A stretch of 31,208 nt of DNA from Planctomycetota bacterium. GTDB lineage: Bacteria > Planctomycetota > Planctomycetia > Pirellulales > Pirellulaceae. Where the stretch lies: assembly GCA_023430365.1 (NCBI GenBank), contig JAEZAS010000066.1, forward strand, positions 1 to 31,208, written 5' to 3'. The notes beneath the pieces were generated by a model, which made no database searches, was not told where the DNA came from, and saw nothing but the letters and a program-made list of their open reading frames with translations. Of this stretch, positions 8,563-15,227 are shown in pieces. Each line of letters starts with the position of its first letter. Position 1 is the first letter of the stretch. The position numbers and the translations under genes were made by a program.

Positions 8563-9562
8563 GTATCTGGCCGCCGGCTTCTCGGAAGACGAGACCGCCG
8601 AGTTTGATCGCCCCGACACCGTCGCCGCCCTGGAAGGGACGCTGCGCGAGCTCGGTCATCAGACCGACCGGATCGGGCACGTGCGACAGTTGGTTTCGCG
8701 GCTCGCGGCGGGCGATGAATGGGACCTGGTCGTCAACATCGCCGAAGGGCTGAGCGGCATAGCGCGCGAGGCTCAAGTGCCGGCCATCCTGGACGCGTAT
8801 GGCATCGCGTACACGTTCTCCGACCCGCTCGTGATGGCGCTGACCCTGCACAAGGGACTGACGAAGACCGTGGTCCGCGACAGCGGCGTGCCGACGGCGC
8901 CCTTTCGTACGGTGCAGCAGTTGAGCGACGTGGTTGGCATGTCGCTGCCGTTTCCGCTGTTCGTCAAACCGGTGGCCGAAGGAACCGGGAAGGGAATCAC
9001 GCCCAAGTCGATCTGCCGCAACCAGCGTGAGCTCGAAGCGGCCTGCAGGGAATTGCTCACGACCTACGAACAACCGGTGCTGGTCGAGACCTTCCTGCCG
9101 GGACGCGAGTTCACCGTCGGCCTCGTCGGTAGCGGGGAGCAGGCCGAGGTGGTAGCCACGCTGGAGATCATCCTTCGCAGCGAGGCGGAGCCCGATGTCT
9201 ACTCGTATGTGAACAAGGAACGGTGCGAGGAACTGGTCGAGTATCGGCTGGCTAGCGCCGCTGATGACGACCAGGTGCGGGAGGCGGAACGGGTCGCCCT
9301 GGCCGCGTGGCGCGTGCTCAACTGCCGCGATGCTGGCCGGATCGACCTTCGCTGCAATGCCGACGGTCAGCCTCTGTTTCTGGAGGTTAATCCGCTGGCT
9401 GGGCTCCATCCCGAGCACTCCGATCTGCCGATCCTGGCGACGAAGGCCGGCTGGACCTATCGCGAGCTGATTGCCCGCATCGTGAAGAGCGCCGAGCCAC
9501 GGGTGGCCGAGGCGGCCAACTCGAAACCGCGGCGCTTTGGTCGGGGACTGAAACGCCAATGA
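8528..9562 (+). CDS. D-Ala-D-Ala-ligase-like ATP-grasp enzyme
   Basis: The product is 344 residues, close to Ddl length. The fold signatures of ATP-grasp carboxylate-amine ligases are present: FVKPVAEGTGKGI with ATP lysine K147, LVETFLPGREFTVG (E187), GRIDLRC (D273) and FLEVNPL (E286, N288) for the metals, then HPEHSDLP. The N-terminal substrate loop reads NIAEGLSG instead of the usual Ddl HG-containing loop, so the substrates probably differ from D-alanine. It should activate a carboxylate as acyl phosphate and join it to an amine. AAGGA about 8 bases before ATG 8528 supports the start. It lies inside a run of overlapping genes after kamA, which points to a pathway ligase rather than a cell-wall ligase. 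Confidence 0.85.
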   Translation: MRIGLTYDLRAEYLAAGFSEDETAEFDRPDTVAALEGTLRELGHQTDRIGHVRQLVSRLAAGDEWDLVVNIAEGLSGIAREAQVPAILDAYGIAYTFSDPLVMALTLHKGLTKTVVRDSGVPTAPFRTVQQLSDVVGMSLPFPLFVKPVAEGTGKGITPKSICRNQRELEAACRELLTTYEQPVLVETFLPGREFTVGLVGSGEQAEVVATLEIILRSEAEPDVYSYVNKERCEELVEYRLASAADDDQVREAERVALAAWRVLNCRDAGRIDLRCNADGQPLFLEVNPLAGLHPEHSDLPILATKAGWTYRELIARIVKSAEPRVAEAANSKPRRFGRGLKRQ

Positions 9563-11103
9563 CGCTCCGCGTGTTGATTCTGCACAACGCGGTTGCTCCC
9601 GATGCCGACGCCTCGGAAGCCGATGTACTGGTCCAGGTTGAGGCCATCGAAAACGCCTGCCGCCAGTTGGGACACTCGACCGAGCGGTTCGGCTGCACGC
9701 TCGATCTGTCGCACGTGGCGACTGGCCTGGAGACTGCTAAGCCCGATGTCGTTTTCAACCTCGCTGAATCGCTCGGCGGCAGCGATCGCCTGGCTTCGCT
9801 GGCGCCGGCGCTGCTCGACGCTCGTGGCATCCCGTTCACCGGTTCGTCCCAGGCGGCGCTCGACCTGACGAACAACAAACCCGCAGCGAAGCAGAAGCTC
9901 TTGAGCGCGGCGCTGCCGACGCCGCCGTGGCTGACGCTCGACGACCGCTCCGCGACTTTACCGCTGCCGGGCCGTTATATCCTGAAAGCAATCTGGGAGC
10001 ACGCCTCGGTCGGGATTGATGACTCGGCGATTGTTGAGGTCGATACGGAGAATGAATTGCGGAGCGCGCTCGAGCAGAGAGCGGCGCGATTCGCTGGCCG
10101 GGCGTTTGCCGAGCAATTCATTGCCGGGCGAGAGTTCAACCTTTCGCTCCTCGCGGGTCCCGACGGGCCTCAGGTGCTGCCCCCGGCGGAGATCGACTTC
10201 AGTCGGTTCCCCGCCGACAAGCCGCGGATCGTGGGCTACGACGCCAAGTGGTCGGAAGGTTCGTTCGAGTTCGAGCATACGCCGCGGCGGTTCGGGTTCG
10301 CTTCAGAAGATCGTCCCTTGCTCCGCCAGCTGGAGTATTTGGCCCGGTCATGCTGGCGAGCATGTGATCTGCGTGGCTATGTACGGGTCGATTTTCGTGT
10401 GGATGAATCAGGCCAGCCGTGGGTCTTGGAGATCAACACCAATCCGTGCCTTTCCCCCGACGCGGGCTTTGCGGCGGCGCTGGCTACGGCTGGCATCGAC
10501 TTCCCGACGGCAGTCCAGCGGATTCTGGATGACGCCCTGCGGGAGCATGTCCCCGCTGGCGATGAAAAGCTCAAACGCAGGTCCCAACGAACAGCGGGCG
10601 GCGTCCAATTTGAAGGCCCACACGAACCCACCACGTTTCGGTCAGACGTTCAGCCGTCCGACGCCCTTGCCATTCGGCAGATCGTTGCCGCCACTGGAAA
10701 GTTCCGACCCGCCGAGGTCGACGTGGCGGTGGAACTGGTCGAAGAGCGCCGCGCTAAAGGGATCGAGTCGGGCTACCACTTCGTAATTGCGGAGCAGGGC
10801 GGAGCGGTGCTCGGGTACACCTGCTTTGGTCCGATCAGCGTGACGGTCGCCAGCTACGATTTGTACTGGATCGCCGTCGACCCGCGGCTACAAGCTCGCG
10901 GCCTCGGGAAGGCTCTGATGCAACGCACGGAAGAGGCCGTCCGAGCGGCCGGGGGACAGCGGATCTATATCGAGACGTCGGGCCGGCCGGACTATTGGGC
11001 GACGCGGGCCTTCTACGAAGCGTGCGGCTATCGGTTCGATTCGCGAGTCGCCGACTTCTACGCCCCGGGGGACGACAAAATCCTGTACGTGAAGTCGCTG
11101 TAA
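9559..11103 (+). CDS. Fusion: ATP-grasp ligase plus GNAT acetyltransferase
   Basis: The 514-residue protein has two enzymes in one chain. Residues 1 to about 335 are a second Ddl-like ATP-grasp ligase: NLAESLGG substrate loop (67-74), YILKAIWEHASVGI with ATP lysine K143, EQFIAGREFN, and metal residues D278, E291 and N293 in EINTNPCLSPD. After a basic linker, residues about 362-514 form a GNAT domain with the acetyl-CoA loop QARGLGK (445-451), DLYWIAVDP before it, and TRAFYEACGY. The start overlaps the previous stop as ATGA, so the two ligases are translationally coupled and may form one complex. A similar joining of GNAT and ATP-grasp activities is known for N-acetylglutaminylglutamine synthesis (Ngg), an osmolyte pathway. 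The actual substrates are unknown; beta-lysine from KamA is a reasonable guess. Confidence 0.88.
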   Translation: MTLRVLILHNAVAPDADASEADVLVQVEAIENACRQLGHSTERFGCTLDLSHVATGLETAKPDVVFNLAESLGGSDRLASLAPALLDARGIPFTGSSQAALDLTNNKPAAKQKLLSAALPTPPWLTLDDRSATLPLPGRYILKAIWEHASVGIDDSAIVEVDTENELRSALEQRAARFAGRAFAEQFIAGREFNLSLLAGPDGPQVLPPAEIDFSRFPADKPRIVGYDAKWSEGSFEFEHTPRRFGFASEDRPLLRQLEYLARSCWRACDLRGYVRVDFRVDESGQPWVLEINTNPCLSPDAGFAAALATAGIDFPTAVQRILDDALREHVPAGDEKLKRRSQRTAGGVQFEGPHEPTTFRSDVQPSDALAIRQIVAATGKFRPAEVDVAVELVEERRAKGIESGYHFVIAEQGGAVLGYTCFGPISVTVASYDLYWIAVDPRLQARGLGKALMQRTEEAVRAAGGQRIYIETSGRPDYWATRAFYEACGYRFDSRVADFYAPGDDKILYVKSL

Positions 11104-11136
11104 AGCAGCCGCTGCCGGTTGGGGACGTTCAGCTCG

Positions 11137-12789
11137 CTAGTCCGCTTCGGGCGGCGGCTCGGAGTGGCTGTTGAATCGCCAGAACTGGATGAGCAGCGTC
11201 AGCAGGCCGACGATCGCCAGGACCGTTTTCGATTGGTCCCAGAACGACGTGCCACCAATGCGTTGCCACGCCGCCGACAAGAGCTGATCGGCCGAAGCGT
11301 TTGCAATCTCCGGCGCTGGCAATCCCTGGCGCGGTGGCAGGGGGGAGTGAGGCACCATCGCCAGACGTCCCGCAGCCGTGGAGTCGCGGTCCAAGTCGGC
11401 AGTGATCGGGCGGGCGTCGTCGAGATCGGCGTCGAGGCGACGCAATTGGTCTTCGGATCGGCTGACCAATTGGTCCCCGGCGCGACTATCGCTGCTTGTC
11501 GTCGGACGAGGAGTTACCGCTGTGCGTGGATCGACCGCTTCCTGATCCTCAGACCGAGGACGCCATCGGCTGATGCTGTCAGGTTCCACCGGTGTGAGCG
11601 GAGGCTCGACCTCAAACCCGCGTCCCTCGCTCTCGGCAATGAGCGGCACCGGCCGAACCGGTTGATTCTGCAAATCGGGAGAGGCGGCGACGGGTGGATC
11701 GACCGGTGAGGGGGGAACGGGAGTCGCCGTCGGGGCCAGCGGCATGGGCGGCGCGAAGCCCATCCCAACTTCCGCGAGCCGCGCGGGAGACGACTGCGGA
11801 GGGTTGGCCACCGACGTCGTCTCGAGCGGTTGCAGCGGCAACATATTCGCCGGCGGGCTGGTCGTCGATGAAGCCAGCGGCGGCGTGTTCGTTGCGGGCG
11901 GTGGAGGCACGGCGGCAATCGCCGTCTGGCCGCTACCCGAATTGGAGGGGAGCACGGTCGCGAGAAACTCACGGACGCGTCCTGCATAGCTGCCCGACGT
12001 ATAGCCCGGTCCCGAGCCGAACAACACACCCGCCAGTTCGCCGCGTTCGTTCAGGATCGGTCCACCGGAGTCTCCTTGCCGGGCTTCGGCGGCGACTTCG
12101 ACCAGTTCATAAGGATGCCGCTCCGACGGAGCCAGGTACTGCGTGCAAACGCCGAGCGCCGCGCGATAGTCGCCGGAACCGTAACCAGCAATCGTCAGCG
12201 ATTCGCCCGGCTTCGGCGCCAGAGGGGCGATCGGCACCGGAGCTGCGCTCGTGGGACGCCAAACGCTTAGCGCCGCGAGATCCCAGTCCTGGTCGACCTT
12301 CACCACCTGAGCGGGAGAACGGAATCCATCCGGAAAGACCACGGTGATTTCCGCGGAGGCGTCCCGGACCACGTGCCAGTTGGTCACGACGAGGCCGTGC
12401 TGGCCGTTGACATCGATCAGCGTGCCGGAGCCGTACGACTGGCCATCCTTTTCCGGCACAATGATACGGGCAACGGAAGGGTGGGGCGTCGTCGAAACGA
12501 CTTGCCCCGGCGCCCCGCCGCCCGGAGCTTGATGCATGGGCGGAAAGCCGGGAACCCGCGGCCACGATAGCTGCGCTGAAGCGACGGCTGGCAATAGCGC
12601 CAGGATCAGCGCCAGAGAGGCAACGTGGCCAGTGCCAAGAGGTCCAGTTCCGCGCGCACCCCGACCGATCAGGCAGCGAAAGCTGCCCAAGCGCTGGTCG
12701 CGAGTGCATTCATGCGGAATCTCGGGCAAGGGCCCACCTCCGGATCGGCAGGGCGCGGTGTCTGACTGTCGACCAACATCGTCCCCCAC
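11137..12789 (-). CDS. Trypsin-like serine protease with C-terminal membrane anchor
   Basis: The chain is up to 550 residues. A chymotrypsin/DegP-type domain has the triad H139 (VVTNWHVV), D170 (QDWDLAAL) and S241 (RQGDSGGP). A signal-like helix VASLALILALLPAVASA ends before QLSW at about 73. A Pro/Ala/Thr-rich linker of about 200 residues follows, and the protein ends with a membrane helix (about 518-535, TVLAIVGLLTLLIQFWRF) and an acidic tail. No PDZ domain is visible. The start is uncertain: GTG 12789 has AAGGA very close upstream, but TTG 12690 would give a more normal signal peptide length. Likely location is the periplasm, tethered to the inner membrane. It lies 131 bases after the lipoate-ligase-like gene on the same strand. 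Confidence 0.85.
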   Translation of the reverse strand: MGDDVGRQSDTAPCRSGGGPLPEIPHECTRDQRLGSFRCLIGRGARGTGPLGTGHVASLALILALLPAVASAQLSWPRVPGFPPMHQAPGGGAPGQVVSTTPHPSVARIIVPEKDGQSYGSGTLIDVNGQHGLVVTNWHVVRDASAEITVVFPDGFRSPAQVVKVDQDWDLAALSVWRPTSAAPVPIAPLAPKPGESLTIAGYGSGDYRAALGVCTQYLAPSERHPYELVEVAAEARQGDSGGPILNERGELAGVLFGSGPGYTSGSYAGRVREFLATVLPSNSGSGQTAIAAVPPPPATNTPPLASSTTSPPANMLPLQPLETTSVANPPQSSPARLAEVGMGFAPPMPLAPTATPVPPSPVDPPVAASPDLQNQPVRPVPLIAESEGRGFEVEPPLTPVEPDSISRWRPRSEDQEAVDPRTAVTPRPTTSSDSRAGDQLVSRSEDQLRRLDADLDDARPITADLDRDSTAAGRLAMVPHSPLPPRQGLPAPEIANASADQLLSAAWQRIGGTSFWDQSKTVLAIVGLLTLLIQFWRFNSHSEPPPEAD

Positions 12790-12920
12790 AAGTCCTTACG
12801 ATGAGCCGGGCGATGCCCGCCGCCCCCAGCCGAATGACTGACATCGGGGGCACGACACGCGCGTTGCCGACGACTGCTACAAGCGGCCCGCATAACCGCT
12901 ACGCTCGCGAAAACTTCGCG

Positions 12921-13646
12921 CTAGGCGGCTTCGATATTCCAGCTCGCCTGCGAATAGCGGGCAGCAACGAGCTCGGCGGTCCGCTGCCGCGGCCAATCGG
13001 TCACGGAACCTTCGACGTTCCAGGCTTCTGCCACGGCAGTCCTCAGCTCGCTTCCGCCGGCGGGCAAAGTCGTGACGAAACTGAGATGGTCGCGGCCTTG
13101 TCGATATTCCGGTTGCCGCGGCGGGGTGCCGAGCAACTCGCCAATCATGCCGGTCCGGTAACCCGGACAGAGCAGGGTGCCGTGGTAGAGCAAATGAGTT
13201 CGTTTGCAGCGGAGGCTGTTGCCCGAAAACTTTTTGCCCTCTATTGCCAGATCGCTGGTTCCGCAGAGATCGGCATGGATGTTCAGGCGTGCGAGCCCTT
13301 GCTGGATATGGCCGAGCACAAAGCGATGGGCCTCGTCGAGCATCTGCAAATGGGGATGCCGCTCGTAGCTGAGAACGACGGCATACATCAAGCACTGCGG
13401 CCCCGCGACGATTGCGGCCCCGCCGCTGCACCGTCGCAGCACGGGCACCTCGGCCTGCTGGGCGGCTGGCAGGTTGACTTCGATAGTAACTTTCGACGAT
13501 CGCCCCACCACGACCACCGGTTGCGGAGATTCCCAGAGTCGAAGGGTTTCCAGCGGTCGCCCCGCCGCCTCGGCTTCGTCGAGCAGGGCTTCGTCCAGGG
13601 CCAGGTTTTCTTCCGCAGTCGGTAAGGTCAGATCCAGCAATTTCAT
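12921..13646 (-). CDS. Lipoate-protein ligase A family protein
   Basis: The 241-residue product belongs to the BPL/LplA/LipB superfamily. Visible motifs are LALDEALLDE near the start, RRCSGGAAIVAGPQCLMY (71-88) matching the RRxSGGGAV nucleotide-lipoate loop, and AIEGKKFSGNS with the expected active-site lysine (K138 or K139), then HLLYHGTLL. It should transfer lipoate or octanoate to E2 or GcvH proteins in the cytoplasm. It lacks the C-terminal accessory domain of E. coli LplA. C128 sits where LplA has a non-cysteine, at a spacing that does not match the catalytic Cys of LipM, so ligase-like is favoured over octanoyltransferase. ATG 13646 begins the conserved part; the ribosome site is weak. 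Confidence 0.85.
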   Translation of the reverse strand: MKLLDLTLPTAEENLALDEALLDEAEAAGRPLETLRLWESPQPVVVVGRSSKVTIEVNLPAAQQAEVPVLRRCSGGAAIVAGPQCLMYAVVLSYERHPHLQMLDEAHRFVLGHIQQGLARLNIHADLCGTSDLAIEGKKFSGNSLRCKRTHLLYHGTLLCPGYRTGMIGELLGTPPRQPEYRQGRDHLSFVTTLPAGGSELRTAVAEAWNVEGSVTDWPRQRTAELVAARYSQASWNIEAA

Positions 13647-13774
13647 CCCGCAGTTGTAGCAAGAACCTCGCCGCCGGCACACTCCGAATGGCGATCCTGC
13701 ATGCCGAATCGCGGCGGCGCCTCGTAGCTCAACTCGGCGAAGCCCAAACGCCCCTTGAGTGGAGAATGCATTGT

Positions 13775-13798
13775 CTGAATTCTGGCGAATTCAGCTAC
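13775..13798. repeat. Dispersed 24-bp palindromic repeat, copy 1
   Basis: CTGAATTC, loop TGGC, GAATTCAG, followed by CTAC. The 24 bases recur exactly, in reverse orientation, at 17533-17556. It lies in the divergent region between the lipoate-ligase-like and HEAT-repeat genes. Confidence 0.75.
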
Positions 13799-13830
13799 GG
13801 GAGACGGCGCCGGCGCAGCCGACGCTCTGC

Positions 13831-13858
13831 TTGACGCCCCTAGGGCTCCGCCTAAACT
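13831..13858 (+). promoter_or_regulatory. Candidate promoter for HEAT-repeat gene
   Basis: TTGACG (13831-13836), a 16-base spacer and TAAACT (13853-13858) fit a sigma70-type promoter. It leaves a leader of about 24 bases before ATG 13889 that includes a GGAG ribosome site. Confidence 0.5.
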
Positions 13859-13888
13859 GAGGGCTGACCCCACTTTCGGAGCCTCTCT

Positions 13889-15004
13889 ATGTCCTCGTCC
13901 GACGGCGATCTGCGGCGGTCGCCTGCCGGCGGCAAGTCTTACGGTTCGCTGCCCCCCGTCGAGCCACCGACGGGCACCTTCATTCTGCAGTTGTTCCTCA
14001 TTCCGCTGACCATCGTCGGCATTGTGGTCCTGCTTTGGCTCACGTTCAGTTGGCTGGCCCACATGGGGCGCGACGACCCAGCCACGCTGGTGCGTGATCT
14101 GAAGAAATTCGACGAGTCGAGCTGGCAGCGGGCCTACGAACTGGCTGACCTGCTCCGCAGCCCCGACCCGCGGTACGACTCGCTCCGCAAGGATGCGGCG
14201 CTTGCCAGTCAGCTCTCCGACGTGCTGATGACCGATCTCGACCATCCGCCGAGCGAAGGAAAAAAGGACGAGGTTCGCAACAAACGACGGATGTTCCTCG
14301 CCCGTGCGCTCGGCTCGTTCGAGACGCCCGAAGTGATCCCCGCCCTGGTCCGCGCTGCCAGTCAGGAACGCTCGGCGGGGGAACTCGAAGTTCGACTAAG
14401 CGCCCTGGAAGCCCTGGCAGTGCTCGCCAGCAATCTGGGGCCGGAGACGTTGCGCCAGAACGAGGATGTGATGCGGGTCGTGCTCGAAGCATCCCGCGCG
14501 AGCGATCAGAACGACCAGCCGATTAACGACAGCGACGGCAACCCCACGGCCTATCGGCCCCATGCCGAGCTTCGCTCGGTGGCTGCCTACACGCTCGGTG
14601 TGCTTGGAGGCGACGAGGCGCTGGAACGACTCGGACGCATGCAGTCCGACGCTTACGCCAGTGCCCGCTACAACGCCGGCACAGGCCTGGCCCGCAATGG
14701 CGATGAACGAGCGGTGCGCACGCTCCAGGAAATGCTCGACCCCGACAACGAACACTCCGCCAAGGATGAGGGGAGCGAGCGGGATCGCGACCGCAAACGG
14801 GTGAGCGTCCTGCAGGCTGGCATCCAGTCGACCCTGGTGCTCGCCCAGGCTAACCCCGAAGCCGACATCCAGCCGCTCATCGATCGGCTCAAGACGCTCA
14901 GCACAAGCGAGATGCCACGTATTCAATCGGACAAGGCTCGCGTAAAGACCATGGCCCGCGAGGCGCTCGACCGATTGGAGCGCGATCGCAAACCCGCCGG
15001 CTGA
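13889..15004 (+). CDS. Membrane-anchored HEAT-repeat protein
   Basis: The product is 371 residues. A short polar N-terminus is followed by one strong membrane helix (about 31-57, FILQLFLIPLTIVGIVVLLWLTFSW). The rest is a helical solenoid with HEAT-like signatures, such as ARALGSFETPEVIPALVRAA, LEALAVLA, RSVAAYTLGVLGGDEALERL and ARYNAGTGLARNGDERAVRTL. This suggests a protein-binding scaffold; which side of the membrane it faces is not clear from sequence. It ends in a charged helix (REALDRLERDRKPAG). GGAG about 8 bases upstream supports ATG 13889. No enzyme motif is present. It is transcribed alone and followed by a cluster of hairpins. Confidence 0.82.
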   Translation: MSSSDGDLRRSPAGGKSYGSLPPVEPPTGTFILQLFLIPLTIVGIVVLLWLTFSWLAHMGRDDPATLVRDLKKFDESSWQRAYELADLLRSPDPRYDSLRKDAALASQLSDVLMTDLDHPPSEGKKDEVRNKRRMFLARALGSFETPEVIPALVRAASQERSAGELEVRLSALEALAVLASNLGPETLRQNEDVMRVVLEASRASDQNDQPINDSDGNPTAYRPHAELRSVAAYTLGVLGGDEALERLGRMQSDAYASARYNAGTGLARNGDERAVRTLQEMLDPDNEHSAKDEGSERDRDRKRVSVLQAGIQSTLVLAQANPEADIQPLIDRLKTLSTSEMPRIQSDKARVKTMAREALDRLERDRKPAG

Positions 15005-15035
15005 TCTCAAAGCGAAATCTTCCTCGCATTCCCTC

Positions 15036-15172
15036 GTTACGACGCTCTGCGTCGTAACGCAACCACGGACGCTCTGCGTCCTGTGTTTCTGCTCCCGGCA
15101 AGAGCCTCGCTCCTGCCAATAGCGCACGACGCAGAGCGTCGGTCCTTGTGTTCCCACGCAGAACGTGGGAAC
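15036..15172. repeat. Cluster of four short palindromes
   Basis: Four hairpins follow the HEAT-repeat stop codon: GTTACGACGC-TCT-GCGTCGTAAC (15036-15058), GGACGC-TCT-GCGTCC (15067-15081), CGACGC-AGA-GCGTCG (15127-15141) and GTTCCCACG-CAGAA-CGTGGGAAC (15150-15172). Three share a GACGC/GCGTC core with different outer pairs. The first could be the terminator of the HEAT gene; the rest look like repeats of the same type that accumulated there. Confidence 0.7.
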
Positions 15173-15192
15173 GAGCCGGAAGTGTAATTATT

Positions 15193-15221
15193 TTGAGCCA
15201 CTCCGCCCCGCGCTGTATACT
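15193..15221 (+). promoter_or_regulatory. Promoter giving a likely leaderless mRNA
   Basis: TTGAGC (15193-15198), a 17-base spacer and TATACT (15216-15221). The next gene's ATG begins only 6 bases after the -10 box, where transcription itself should start, and no ribosome site can fit between. Confidence 0.6.
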
Positions 15222-15227
15222 GCCGCC

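Noticed and set aside
8111..9559. 482-codon minus-strand frame opposite the Cys-cluster and ATP-grasp genes
   Set aside because: Antisense shadow of two well-supported overlapping genes.
15036..15172. CRISPR-like array
   Set aside because: Repeats are short palindromes of unequal spacing and sequence, with no spacers of constant length and no cas genes.
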